DNA from: Blautia sp. Marseille-P3087 | GTDB lineage: Bacteria; Bacillota; Clostridia; Lachnospirales; Lachnospiraceae | Reading direction: 5' to 3' | Length of the DNA stretch: 64,000 nucleotides | Assembly (NCBI RefSeq): GCF_900120195.1 | Contig: NZ_LT635539.1 | Coordinates: 1,810,649 to 1,874,648 of the forward strand | In this document: positions 1 to 13,315 of the stretch, one piece after another | Position numbering within the stretch: position 1 is the stretch's first letter | Layout: each line of letters opens with the position of its first letter | Program-made: the position numbers and the translations under genes | The notes under the pieces: generated by a model | What the model saw: the letters and a program-made list of their open reading frames with translations, nothing else | What the model was told of the DNA's origin: nothing | The model's database searches: none

Positions 1-4321
<4,321 letters not shown>

Positions 4322-4522
4322 TGACGTTTCACCCCTGTTTTTTTATTTATTTTACAACATGATCCTGTTTACGGTTTGAGATAAACAGGCATATCCTTGC
4401 CATAATATAGCATTCTTCACTATAGCATAGCAATGTCAACCTGTCAACAACTTTTTTAAATTTTCGTCTTGATTTTTATCTCAAAAATGTTCCTGACATT
4501 TTTTCTATATACCATGTAACGC

Positions 4523-4550
4523 AAAAACAGGGACACCATAAGGTGTCCCC
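4523..4550 (-). terminator. Partial terminator/attenuator between rplL and rpoB
   Basis: On the minus strand an 8-bp perfect stem (GGGACACC with GGTGTCCC, loop TTAT) is followed by GTTTTTGCG. It lies 25 bp past the rplL stop codon. In many bacteria a leaky terminator here lets only part of the rplJL transcripts continue into rpoBC. I see no clear second promoter in the remaining gap (4322-4520), so read-through is the likely source of rpoBC mRNA. Confidence 0.75.
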
Positions 4551-4574
4551 GTATCGCTTCGTTCTTTAACAGAA

Positions 4575-4949
4575 TTATTTAAGAGTGATCTTAGCGCCTT
4601 CTGCTTCAAGTTTTGTTTTGATGTCTTCAGCTTCTGCTTTGGATGCGCCTTCTTTAACAACCTTCGGAGCACCGTCAACTACTGCTTTAGCTTCTTTCAG
4701 TCCAAGACCGGTAACTTCACGAACAACTTTGATAACTTTTACTTTGTTCGGTCCAACTTCTGTCAGTTCTACGTCGAACTCATCTTTTTCTTCTGCTGCT
4801 TCTCCAGCTGCTCCAGCTGCTGCTACAACAACACCTGCTGCTGCGGATACACCGAATTCTTCTTCGCAAGCTTTTACGAGTTCATTTAATTCTAATACAG
4901 ATAATTCTTTGATTGCTGCAATAAATTCTTCTGTTGTTAATTTTGCCAT
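4575..4949 (-). CDS. rplL: Ribosomal protein L7/L12
   Basis: 124-residue stalk protein of the large ribosomal subunit, which binds L10 as dimers and recruits translation GTPases. The N-terminal dimerisation segment ([23 protein letters not shown]), the Ala/Gly-rich hinge around residues 35-55, and the C-terminal domain with the factor-binding motif [20 protein letters not shown] are all present. It follows rplJ with a 117-bp gap that contains a small hairpin (arms 5041-5048 and 5052-5059). Length and sequence are ordinary. Confidence 0.98.
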   Translation of the reverse strand: MAKLTTEEFIAAIKELSVLELNELVKACEEEFGVSAAAGVVVAAAGAAGEAAEEKDEFDVELTEVGPNKVKVIKVVREVTGLGLKEAKAVVDGAPKVVKEGASKAEAEDIKTKLEAEGAKITLK

Positions 4950-5066
4950 TTTAATTTTCCTCCATTTTTTAGATTATTCTCATTAATCGCAGTTACTTAC
5001 GGGAACCGCGAACTCCGCTACGCTACGTTTGCGTATCGCAAATTTGATTACATCAAATTCACTTTA

Positions 5067-5582
5067 TTATTCAGCGGCTGCTTCTGTTTCAGCTGCTCCA
5101 CCATTTGCCTCTGCGATCTGATTAAGCACACGAGCAAAGTTGGTAATAGGAGACTGGATGCTTCCAAGAAGTTTTCCAAGAAGTTCTTCTCTGGACGGAA
5201 CCTGAGACAGAGCCTGGATTCCAGCCTGATCATTGTATGCTCCTTCAACTACACCTGCGATGAGTTCAAGAGCCGGGAACTGTTTTGCGTATTTAGCAAG
5301 GATTCTTGCCGGTGCTGTAGCATCTGTTGTAGAAATTGCAAGAGCGTTAGTTCCTTCCAGATGCTGGCTAAGTTCTTCACAATCAGTACCTGCGAATGCA
5401 CGTTTCATCATTGTGTTTTTGTAAACTTTGTACTGAACACCAGCTTCTCTTAATTCCTTACGCAGAATTGTATCCTGTTCAACTGTAAGACCACTGTAGT
5501 TAACAAGTACTACTGCCTGTGCGTCTTTAATGCTGTTTGAGATTTCTTCTACGATTGGTTGTTTCAGTTCTACTTTTGCCAT
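5067..5582 (-). CDS. rplJ: Ribosomal protein L10
   Basis: 171-residue L10, the base of the ribosomal stalk. The N-terminal RNA-binding domain (KQPIVEEISNSIKDAQAVVL, LTVEQDTILRKELREAG) and the C-terminal helix that binds L7/L12 dimers are visible. The last residues are an Ala/Glu-rich tail. The ATG is preceded by AAGGAGG. The gene sits behind a canonical L10 leader, through which L10 with L7/L12 is known to repress its own operon. No rplA or rplK lies directly upstream: the neighbour is the divergent tagF-like gene. Confidence 0.98.
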   Translation of the reverse strand: MAKVELKQPIVEEISNSIKDAQAVVLVNYSGLTVEQDTILRKELREAGVQYKVYKNTMMKRAFAGTDCEELSQHLEGTNALAISTTDATAPARILAKYAKQFPALELIAGVVEGAYNDQAGIQALSQVPSREELLGKLLGSIQSPITNFARVLNQIAEANGGAAETEAAAE

Positions 5583-5599
5583 AAATGGTACACCTCCTT

Positions 5600-5752
5600 A
5601 TAGATTTATACCGCCGCGTCAAAACATAAAAAAAGCCTTACTGCATGACAGTAAGGTCTCTGTAATCTTAAATAGAATACTTAGTCCTCGGTAGGCGTTT
5701 TGATCCTTATGCCTTACGGCACCTACTGTCTTCGGCAGCGTTCTGTATTAAC
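5600..5752 (-). ncRNA. Ribosomal protein L10 leader with terminator
   Basis: Untranslated leader of rplJ. It carries the hallmark segments of the L10 leader family: CTGCCGAAGACAGTAGGTG, then CCGTAAGGCATAAGGA, then CGCCTACCGAGGA. It ends in a terminator hairpin whose stem is 5636-5643 with 5649-5656 (CCTTACTG with CAGTAAGG), followed on the minus strand by a run of T. In this family, L10 bound to L7/L12 recognises the kink-turn and reduces expression of rplJL. Identification rests on remembered consensus, not on a covariance-model search. Confidence 0.9.
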
Positions 5753-5778
5753 TTATCACATCTTTTTCTTCATGTCAA
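5750..5778 (-). promoter_or_regulatory. Sigma-A promoter of the rplJ operon
   Basis: TTGACA (complement of 5773-5778), a 17-nt spacer, then TAAGTT (complement of 5750-5755). Transcription would start just before the L10 leader. The divergent tagF-like gene begins only 57 bp away, and TATAAT at 5803-5808 on the plus strand is its probable -10 box with a weak -35. Confidence 0.75.
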
Positions 5779-5834
5779 CTGTTTATTCCGATTTTTTTAT
5801 GATATAATATAGAAAAAATTTTTTCGGAGGACCT

Positions 5835-7463
5835 ATGACCGATCAGACACTTTCCACCCCGGCTGCGTCCTGCTCTCTGCGCTCCATCCGGATCCGCCAT
5901 GGAAACCTGAATATCCGCGCAGATCTTACAGCCGGTCCTTTTAAATATGTAAAAACTATTCTCTCCTATCAGAATAAACTGAACGAAGATGCCACTTCCT
6001 TTGATTTCCGGACAGAGCTCATTGCTGATAGAAAATCCACTGTGCGCCTGCAGATTTCGCTGAACCTTAAGGATCTGCTACTCAAAAGCCTGTACTGGCA
6101 CGTGTACATCATATTGGAAGATCCTGCATCCGGGGAGCTTGCAGAGATTCCTGTCCATATGGATACCCGGCAACGGCTTTTTCATAAATTCCTTTATAAC
6201 GGAGCGCATCATACCGAAAACGGCTTTTCTTTCTATCCATTTTATACCGGAGATAAAACGCTGGCATTCGCCTACCGTGAGTGTACTCCATACGACAGCA
6301 CTTCTCTTATTTATAAGGAAATATTTGCAGTCCTGCTCTACCGTCTCACTCGCAGCTACTGGAAAAAACAGCATATCTGCCTTGTATGTGAAAAATTTTC
6401 TTCCATGGCACAGGATAACGGCTATTACTTTTTCAAACACTGTATGGAAAATAACGAACAGTCTTATTTGAACAAGAAGATCCTCTATATTATTGACAGG
6501 AAATCACCGGACTATCCGAAAGTCTCACCTTACAGCAAAAATGTCGTACCATTTATGTCGCTCCGCCACATGTGCAGCCTTCTCGCCGCAGATCTGATCG
6601 TCAGTTCCGACTCTAAATATCATGCATATGCGACACAGTGTCGGCACAGTATTTTTAACCGCTATATAAAAAAGAAGAAATCTGTTTTTCTCCAACACGG
6701 CGTAACTGCCCTGAAACGTGTTGATTCTATTTATGGAAAAGGAAACCGCAGTGCCTGTGATCTCTTTATCGTCACAAATACGATGGAAGAAAAAATCATT
6801 CTCGACAATTTTGGTTATGAACCGGCTGAAGTCGCCAATACCGGCTTTGCACGCTGGGATGTTCTGAAAGATTGCTCTCAGGACAGCCATAATATCCTGA
6901 TTATGCCGACCTGGCGAAACTGGCTTGATTCTGTTTCAGATGAAGCATTCGAAGATAGTACGTACTTCCGAAACTATATGCTGCTTCTCAACTCCGGGCA
7001 TTTCAATGAAATATTGGAAAAGCATGACCTGCAGATTTATTTTTATCTGCATGCCAAATTCCAAAGTCACCTTAAAACATTCCATGCAGCCAGTGATCGG
7101 ATTCATGTGCTCTCCTTTGGCAATACACCCGTAAATGAGATGCTGATGAAATGCCGCATGCTGATTACGGATTATTCCAGTGTCTGCTGGGACATGCTTT
7201 ATCAAAACAAACCAACTCTGTTTTATCAGTTTGACCTTGACCAATATAACGAGGCACACGGAAGCTACATTGATATGCGCAAAGATCTGTTTGGCGACCG
7301 TGCTGAAACTTCCGCTGAACTGTTTGATTATATAGAAGAAGCTGCCGAACATGACTTCGCATTAAAACCAGTCTATGCCCGACAGCGTTCAGAATATTTT
7401 CAGTTCAAAGACCAGCAGCACAGCCGACAGATCTGCGTGGCTATCAAACGTCGTTTCTGCTGA
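5835..7463 (+). CDS. CDP-glycerol glycerophosphotransferase family protein (TagF-like), copy 1
   Basis: 542 residues. The family transfers glycerol-phosphate (or related polyol-phosphate) from a CDP donor to build or prime wall teichoic acid and similar polymers on the cytoplasmic face of the membrane. Two family signatures are clear: the histidine motif LQHGVTALKRVD near residue 287 and ITDYSSVCWDMLYQNKPTLF near residue 443, with the donor-binding stretch MPTWRNWLD between them. An N-terminal beta-rich region of about 130 residues precedes the catalytic domain and is shared with the two downstream paralogues. The ATG has a GGAGG six bases upstream. The 3' end overlaps the convergent acyltransferase gene by 20 bp. 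The acceptor and exact donor cannot be told from sequence. Confidence 0.88.
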   Translation: MTDQTLSTPAASCSLRSIRIRHGNLNIRADLTAGPFKYVKTILSYQNKLNEDATSFDFRTELIADRKSTVRLQISLNLKDLLLKSLYWHVYIILEDPASGELAEIPVHMDTRQRLFHKFLYNGAHHTENGFSFYPFYTGDKTLAFAYRECTPYDSTSLIYKEIFAVLLYRLTRSYWKKQHICLVCEKFSSMAQDNGYYFFKHCMENNEQSYLNKKILYIIDRKSPDYPKVSPYSKNVVPFMSLRHMCSLLAADLIVSSDSKYHAYATQCRHSIFNRYIKKKKSVFLQHGVTALKRVDSIYGKGNRSACDLFIVTNTMEEKIILDNFGYEPAEVANTGFARWDVLKDCSQDSHNILIMPTWRNWLDSVSDEAFEDSTYFRNYMLLLNSGHFNEILEKHDLQIYFYLHAKFQSHLKTFHAASDRIHVLSFGNTPVNEMLMKCRMLITDYSSVCWDMLYQNKPTLFYQFDLDQYNEAHGSYIDMRKDLFGDRAETSAELFDYIEEAAEHDFALKPVYARQRSEYFQFKDQQHSRQICVAIKRRFC

Positions 7464-8583
7464 CACACCAGAGCGCTCTGTCTGCCCATCCTATAATTCC
7501 ATCTGATATCTTTCCTGAAAGCCGTTCAAACCGAACGGCTTTTTTGATTCCTTCCAAAAAAATTGAAATCACGATGCTGCTCGCCATCAATACAAACCAG
7601 ATCAGAAATGCATGTCCAAAGGAATATACAAAATTTCCAATCCATTTTGCACGGATAAAACTATGTATGTAAAATACATTCGCAGAATGTTTTCCCATGA
7701 ACTGCAGGATTTCGCGAATTACCGGAAGATCGATCAAAAATTCATACGACCAGCAGATCACAGACACCGGAATCAGTCCATTCAGGACAAATTCAAAATG
7801 TTCTCTTCCCCACGCACTGTACCAGAATATAAAAAGCGCACACATAATGATTGTTTCTATCATAAATTTAATAAGTTTATTCAACCATTTGTTTCTGACG
7901 ATCATAAAATCTCGAATCCGCTCCAACACATCCTGATCCGCAAAGCACACTGCAAGCGGCATCACAAACAGGTATTTTGTAAGATGTACATTCTTTTCTA
8001 TCAGAAAACTTCCCGGAATCAGAAACATCAATACGATCAGCCAACTGTATTTTCTGTAAAAGCGCAGGACAAACGGAAGAAATACAATAAGAAGAACTTC
8101 CAGGCTTAAGTACCACCAGGTACTGATCAGCACCTGTGTACCAAAAAGATGTCCCACGCAGAAGAAATCCATGACAATGCTGACCAGTGTACTTACCAGT
8201 CCCTTCGCATAACTGGATGTATCTGTCAGAAATGTCACGCCCATACAGAAGAAAAACGGAACTGTAAAGAACAGTACCAGATGCAGATAGCGTTCCAGTA
8301 CAAGCAATGTTCCTTCACGGCCGCTGAACTCAAAGGACTGATATTTCTTTTTCACAGAACGTGTAAGTCCATAAACAGACAAAAAAGCAAACAGACCGAC
8401 ACACTGTACCATGCAGCGGCTGATCATCATTGCTGCTTCTCTGGAAAGCGGTGTAAAATCCACCGATGCCCCCCCACCCATTCTTGATGCCTGCGAGAAG
8501 CAATGATAAAAAAGCAAAAAAGAAATCGCAATTCCCTTTACTGCCAACGTATTATTCTTGGTAAATCTGCTTTCTGCCTTCAT
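7444..8583 (-). CDS. Acyltransferase 3 family membrane protein (OafA-like)
   Basis: 379-residue polytopic membrane protein of the family that O-acylates cell-surface sugars and polymers. The N-terminus has the family's start of the first membrane segment with the catalytic histidine (AVKGIAISFLLFYHCFSQ, His near residue 27), and about ten hydrophobic segments follow. The conserved WWYLSLEVLLIVF segment is near the middle. It lies between two TagF-like genes on the opposite strand, overlapping the first by 20 bp at the 3' ends. This suggests, without proof, that it modifies the same polymer. Confidence 0.8.
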   Translation of the reverse strand: MKAESRFTKNNTLAVKGIAISFLLFYHCFSQASRMGGGASVDFTPLSREAAMMISRCMVQCVGLFAFLSVYGLTRSVKKKYQSFEFSGREGTLLVLERYLHLVLFFTVPFFFCMGVTFLTDTSSYAKGLVSTLVSIVMDFFCVGHLFGTQVLISTWWYLSLEVLLIVFLPFVLRFYRKYSWLIVLMFLIPGSFLIEKNVHLTKYLFVMPLAVCFADQDVLERIRDFMIVRNKWLNKLIKFMIETIIMCALFIFWYSAWGREHFEFVLNGLIPVSVICWSYEFLIDLPVIREILQFMGKHSANVFYIHSFIRAKWIGNFVYSFGHAFLIWFVLMASSIVISIFLEGIKKAVRFERLSGKISDGIIGWADRALWCVSRNDV

Positions 8584-8660
8584 CCGTATTTTCCTTTCTG
8601 ATTTTCTGCCTTTCAGACTATTTTATCCCACGGCAATATCCTTTGTCAATTTTCTCCTCG

Positions 8661-8689
8661 TTGTTTTGCACTCTCCCCTATGTTATAAT
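8661..8689 (+). promoter_or_regulatory. Promoter of tagF-like copy 2
   Basis: TTGTTT (8661-8666), 17-nt spacer, TATAAT (8684-8689). The downstream gene starts at 8748 with AAGGAGG at 8738-8744. The promoter lies in the 164-bp divergent gap shared with the acyltransferase gene. Confidence 0.6.
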
Positions 8690-8747
8690 GAATACACAAA
8701 TTTCAGAAACTGTCCATCAGAAAGGACACATTACTCAAGGAGGCACT

Positions 8748-10847
8748 ATGCTCAGCAAAAAGATTTCACCATATGATCTGTCAGCAACAGATTGTATTAC
8801 CACAGAGATCATATCTGCTGCAAATGGAAAAATCGCTCTGAAACTTATAGACTTCTCTGCAGACCCAGATGCATCTCTTCGATTTATTTTAAAGCACAAC
8901 AAAACAGGCATGCAATTATTTCCGGAGGTTTCCCGTCCGGATCCGGACACATATCTTCTGGATTTTTCTTTTATAGAAGCTTTTTATGAGCTTACCGGCA
9001 CCAATTTTTTCTATCTGACTGTGGAGACCACAAGCAATTCAAATGTTCATCTGTACCGTCTCTGTCCACCATCCGAGACAGCAGGTTCTATAAAACCCGC
9101 TGTTCTTATAGAGGATATTTATCTCAAAGATGATATCAAAGAAATCCAGACCGAACGTATTGTATTGCTCCAGCCTGCTGCTGACGATTCCCATGCATTC
9201 TGGATTACTCTCTGCAGCCGTAACCGCTTTATTCAGGTAACCCATATCTGTGATCTGAGAGGGCTCAGTATGCGCGGCGGAATTTTGAAAATCACATTTG
9301 ATCTCAAACCGGATTCGCTTGAATATGTAAAAACGATTTTCCGCTTCCGCAATAAGCTTGCCGAAGCTGCCATAGCCTACGACTTCACCACAGTCAGCAC
9401 CAGAAAACATGGCAATATGCTCCGTATCAAAATCTCTCTGGATCTCCATACTGTCACATGGAATGGTCTTTACTGGGATATTTATGTAGAGGTTTTCGAT
9501 CCTGAAAATAATCGCACCAACCGTATACAGATCACAGTTCCCACGCGACGTCGTATGTTCATGAAATTTCTGTATAACGGTTCTTTCCATACACCGGATG
9601 ACTTTTATGTCTATCCTTATTACACCGGAGGTACCAAACTGGCACTGGTCAATCGTGCCCGCGAACAATACGATGGCTTTGATATCGTTTTGAAAGAATT
9701 TATTGCAATGTTTCTCTATAATATAGCAAAGCCTTATTGGAAAAAGAAACACATCTGCCTTGTAGACGAAAAATATTCCACCAGAGCTCAGGACAACGGA
9801 TATTATTTCTTCAAACACTGCATGGAAAATGACGAGGAAACCTATCTCGGACAGAAAATTTACTACATAATCACAAAGGATTCTCCTGATTACGATATGA
9901 TCCGTCCATATAAGAAAAATGTTGTACACTTTATGACGATCCGACACATGTGTTATATTCTTGCCGCAGAATTGCTCGTAAGCACCGATGCCCGCAGCCA
10001 CATTTATGCACAGCGAAGCCGCCACAGTATTTTTACCAGATATACGAAGAAACTGCCGTTTGTATTCCTCCAGCATGGGGTTACTGCGCTGAAACGGGTT
10101 GATTTCTTTTATGGCAAAGGCAAGCCGGGCAGCTGTGATCTTTTTGTTGTTACCAGTGAAAAAGAAAAACAGATCGTAATCGACAATTTCAATTATGAAC
10201 CAGATGAAGTTATCAATACCGGTTTTGCACGCTGGGATGTATTAAAAGATAAATCACAGGATTCACATGATATTCTGGTTATGCCGACGTGGAGAAGCTG
10301 GCTGGAAGGCGCTTCCGACCGCGAGTTTGAAGAAAGCGACTATTTCCGTCATTATGCAGCATTGCTCAATTCTCAACGTTTTAAAGATCTTCTGGAAAAA
10401 TATGATCTGCACGCAAACTTTTATCTGCACGCGATCTTCCAGGCACATACAGAATCTTTCCACATTGCAAGTGACCGTATTCACCTGAAATCGTTCGGTG
10501 ACACACCGGTAAATGAACTGCTTATGCAGTGCAAAATGCTGATCACGGATTATTCCAGTGTCTCCTGGGATGTCCTGTACCAGAACAAGCCGACTCTGTT
10601 TTACCAGTTTGATCTGGACAAATACAATGAAGCGCATGGAAGTTATATCGATATGAAGACAGACCTCTTTGGTGATCGTGCCGAAACACTTGATCAGCTG
10701 CTGGATTCCCTGGAAAAAACAATTCAGAACAACTTCCGTATGGAGCCCAAATACGAAAAAATGCAGCAGGAATACTTCCAGTTTGAAGATCATGAACACA
10801 GCAGACATATCTGTGAAGAAATCAAAAAATGGATGAAGCGGAAATAA
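8748..10847 (+). CDS. CDP-glycerol glycerophosphotransferase family protein (TagF-like), copy 2
   Basis: 699 residues, the longest of the three paralogues. The C-terminal ~540 residues closely match copy 1 (shared HICLV, YYFFKHCMEN, LQHGVTALKRVDFFYGKG near residue 442, FARWDVLKD, ITDYSSVSWDVLYQNKPTLF near residue 598). An extra N-terminal domain of about 155 residues is predicted to be beta-rich and has no motif I recognise. The start is placed at MLSKKISPYD because AAGGAGG sits 5-10 bases before it; a longer frame begins at 8643 but its extra residues have no ribosome-binding site. Copy 3 follows 30 bp later on the same strand, so the two are probably one transcript. Confidence 0.88.
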   Translation: MLSKKISPYDLSATDCITTEIISAANGKIALKLIDFSADPDASLRFILKHNKTGMQLFPEVSRPDPDTYLLDFSFIEAFYELTGTNFFYLTVETTSNSNVHLYRLCPPSETAGSIKPAVLIEDIYLKDDIKEIQTERIVLLQPAADDSHAFWITLCSRNRFIQVTHICDLRGLSMRGGILKITFDLKPDSLEYVKTIFRFRNKLAEAAIAYDFTTVSTRKHGNMLRIKISLDLHTVTWNGLYWDIYVEVFDPENNRTNRIQITVPTRRRMFMKFLYNGSFHTPDDFYVYPYYTGGTKLALVNRAREQYDGFDIVLKEFIAMFLYNIAKPYWKKKHICLVDEKYSTRAQDNGYYFFKHCMENDEETYLGQKIYYIITKDSPDYDMIRPYKKNVVHFMTIRHMCYILAAELLVSTDARSHIYAQRSRHSIFTRYTKKLPFVFLQHGVTALKRVDFFYGKGKPGSCDLFVVTSEKEKQIVIDNFNYEPDEVINTGFARWDVLKDKSQDSHDILVMPTWRSWLEGASDREFEESDYFRHYAALLNSQRFKDLLEKYDLHANFYLHAIFQAHTESFHIASDRIHLKSFGDTPVNELLMQCKMLITDYSSVSWDVLYQNKPTLFYQFDLDKYNEAHGSYIDMKTDLFGDRAETLDQLLDSLEKTIQNNFRMEPKYEKMQQEYFQFEDHEHSRHICEEIKKWMKRK

Positions 10848-10877
10848 TCGCTCTTTTCCATGTTCAGAAAGGTTTTT

Positions 10878-12431
10878 ATGGAACAGACACTTCATATTAA
10901 AAGCTTAAAAACAAAAAATAAAAAACTCATTCTGCTTCTGAGTCGTCCTGAGAAAGCCATACAGCTTCAGGCTTCAATCGTTTTTCAGAATACAGGGTTT
11001 CATTTTTCACATCCTGTGGAACTGTCGACAGACAATTCATCAGAAATGGTACTAAAGATTGACGCCTCTTTTCTGGAACAAAATGACGGTGACTGGACAC
11101 TGTTTTTTCAAGACATGACTTCCGATACTGTTTACACAACCATTCTTGACAGCAAAGTCCGTCTTGCACTCCTTCTCGGAAGGCACTATGTCCGTCTGGG
11201 TGATTTCGTGTATTTCCCGATGGGCGGCTCCGGTCACAGTTTCCTGCTCCGATGCCGTCACTGGCAGCCACATGACCGACTCAGTTTCCGAATAAAGGAA
11301 CTGTCCGCTTTTGCTATTTATAAAATATTCGGTAAACTCCTCAGGAAACGTCATATATGGCTGATCTACGAAAAATTCTGTGTCACCGCGCAGGAAAATG
11401 GTTTTTACTTTTTTGAATACTGTATGAAACAAAATGAAAAGAATGTCTACTTTATTCTGGACCGGAAATCTCCTCAGTGGAATGACATGCAGAAATACAG
11501 CCAGAACGTGATCCCTTTCTTAAGTTTTCGCCATATTCTGTATCTTTTGACTGCGGATCTGTATATTTCTCCGGACGGACGTCACCATGCCTATATCTGG
11601 AAACCGATGCCGAACCCTGTCACAAGAGAGATCAATAAACAAAAACTTTATTTTCTTCAGCACGGAGTACTGTACCTTAAAAATGTAGATAATCTTTTTG
11701 GGGTGCATTCTTCCTCGCCTGTGACATATTTTACGGCATCATCTGAATTTGAAAAAAATATCATCACACAGCATATGGAATATGAACCGTCCCAAGTCCC
11801 TGTTACCGGACTTGCACGCTGGGACAAACTGGAAAATACCGCTGATCCGGCACATCCGTTCATACTGCTGATGCCGACATGGCGAAGCTGGCTGGAAGGC
11901 CAGAATGATGAACTGTTTTGTCAGAGCAGTTATTATCGGCACTATACTTCCCTTCTGAATGATCAGGAGTTATTGGATTATCTGAAAGAAAAACAGATTC
12001 GGCTTGTATTTTATATTCATCCGAAGCTCAGGGAATTTATTGATAATTTCCACGCTGATAATAATCTGATCGAACTGATTTCTTTCAATTCCGAGCCTCT
12101 GAATCAGCTTCTTATGGGCTGTTCCATGATGATCACAGATTATTCAAGCGCCTGCTGGGATGCTTATTATCTGGAAAAACCGATACTTTTTTATCAGTTT
12201 GATCTAAAGCAGTACAACGAAACGAACGGAAGTTATGTAAATATGGAAAAAGACCTGTTCGGCGACCGCTGTACAAATCAGAATGAGCTGATACGTCTCA
12301 TCCGCGAGTATACAGAAAATGGTTTTCAGGAAAAACCTGCTTATGCCGCAATGCGTAACAATCTTTTTGTCGCCAGAGACCACGATAACTGCAAGAGAAC
12401 TTATGAATACATTAAAAGCCAGGGCTATTAA
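10878..12431 (+). CDS. CDP-glycerol glycerophosphotransferase family protein (TagF-like), copy 3
   Basis: 517 residues, more divergent than copies 1 and 2 but with the same core: RHIWLIYEKF, GFYFFEYCMKQNEK, FLQHGVLYLKNVDNLFG (His near residue 262), LARWDKLE, MPTWRSWLEG and ITDYSSACWDAYYLEKPILF near residue 418. The ATG at 10878 has AAAGG upstream and opens with MEQTLHIKSL. The last codons form the left arm of a terminator. It completes a three-gene set with no other teichoic-acid genes beside it (no TagO, TagA or TagD homologue in the window). Confidence 0.87.
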   Translation: MEQTLHIKSLKTKNKKLILLLSRPEKAIQLQASIVFQNTGFHFSHPVELSTDNSSEMVLKIDASFLEQNDGDWTLFFQDMTSDTVYTTILDSKVRLALLLGRHYVRLGDFVYFPMGGSGHSFLLRCRHWQPHDRLSFRIKELSAFAIYKIFGKLLRKRHIWLIYEKFCVTAQENGFYFFEYCMKQNEKNVYFILDRKSPQWNDMQKYSQNVIPFLSFRHILYLLTADLYISPDGRHHAYIWKPMPNPVTREINKQKLYFLQHGVLYLKNVDNLFGVHSSSPVTYFTASSEFEKNIITQHMEYEPSQVPVTGLARWDKLENTADPAHPFILLMPTWRSWLEGQNDELFCQSSYYRHYTSLLNDQELLDYLKEKQIRLVFYIHPKLREFIDNFHADNNLIELISFNSEPLNQLLMGCSMMITDYSSACWDAYYLEKPILFYQFDLKQYNETNGSYVNMEKDLFGDRCTNQNELIRLIREYTENGFQEKPAYAAMRNNLFVARDHDNCKRTYEYIKSQGY

Positions 12432-12444
12432 GCTCTGGCTTTTG
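12417..12444 (+). terminator. Terminator of the tagF-like genes, overlapping the stop codon
   Basis: Ten-bp stem AGCCAGGGCT (12417-12426) with AGCTCTGGCT (12431-12440), one mismatch, loop ATTA, then TTTTG. The TAA stop codon (12429-12431) lies in the loop. Confidence 0.8.
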
Positions 12445-12489
12445 TATGTACTCCTGTAATTCTTATTCATTTTTATATACTTCTCAAAT

Positions 12490-13275
12490 TCAGATCAGTT
12501 CTGTCAGTACTTTGACAAAGAAGATCACGATGACCACGATCATAACCGGTTTCACGATCTTGTGTCCATTAGATGCAAAACTGTGGCTTCCAAGATAATT
12601 GCCCGCCATATTGCATACCCCGGCTGCAATTCCCAATGGAAGAAGTACTTTGCCATTGATCAGAAATACGACAAGGGCCGTGATATTGGTTGTCAGGTTG
12701 ATCGCTTTTGTGGTTCCTGCTGCATCATTCAGTGTCATATGACAGAATCCCGTAAACAAAAGCATCAGAAATGTACCCGTTCCCGGTCCGTAAATACCGT
12801 CATATACACCGATTACGACCGCAATGATCACGCATTTAAAAATCAGCATTCCATCAATTACGTCTGTTGTATTTTCCTCATTTCCTTTAAGCGCGTTGCT
12901 CCTCAGAACATAAAACAAAATTATCGGCAGCACGATCAGCATGGCAATCTTCAAAATGCTCTCCGAAATCAGAAGTGCCAGATGAGAACCCATCCAGGAA
13001 CCGGCAATCGCACCAAAAACAGCAGGAATACAGATTCTCCACTTCATAAAGCCTTTTTTCATGTAGTAAAAAGACGATACAGAAGTCCCCATAAAGCTGC
13101 TCATTTTATTTGTTGCAATTGCTGTATGTACAGGCAGCCCTGCGATCATATATGCCGGAAGCGAGATCAGTCCGCCTCCGCCTGCAATCGAATCTACAAA
13201 TCCTGCCAGAAATACAAAAAAACATACTACCAGATAAACTAAAACCACATTCTCTCCCACGTTCCCTGTCCTCAA
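12490..13275 (-). CDS. TSUP family (TauE/SafE) membrane permease
   Basis: 261 residues, about eight membrane segments. The family exports or imports small sulfur- or carboxyl-containing anions; the substrate here is unknown. The two half-repeats each carry the family's glycine motif: GFVDSIAGGGGLISLPAY near the N-terminus and YDGIYGPGTGTFLML in the second half. The reading frame opens with TTG at 13275, with AAAGGAAA only three bases before it. A GTG at 13260 preceded by GAGGACAGGGAAC is an equally good start. It is the last gene of a run with the GNAT and small hypothetical genes upstream. Confidence 0.8.
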   Translation of the reverse strand: MRTGNVGENVVLVYLVVCFFVFLAGFVDSIAGGGGLISLPAYMIAGLPVHTAIATNKMSSFMGTSVSSFYYMKKGFMKWRICIPAVFGAIAGSWMGSHLALLISESILKIAMLIVLPIILFYVLRSNALKGNEENTTDVIDGMLIFKCVIIAVVIGVYDGIYGPGTGTFLMLLFTGFCHMTLNDAAGTTKAINLTTNITALVVFLINGKVLLPLGIAAGVCNMAGNYLGSHSFASNGHKIVKPVMIVVIVIFFVKVLTELI

Positions 13276-13315
13276 TTTCCTTTTGTATTTTTATTACTGT
13301 CTGTTATATTATTTG

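Noticed and set aside
5600-5752. Metabolite riboswitch before rplJ
   Set aside because: The segments match the known ribosomal protein L10 leader, which explains the structure.
10860-10877. Earlier ATG start for tagF copy 3
   Set aside because: The ATG at 10860 has no ribosome-binding site, while the ATG at 10878 is preceded by AGAAAGG, which lies within the extra codons.
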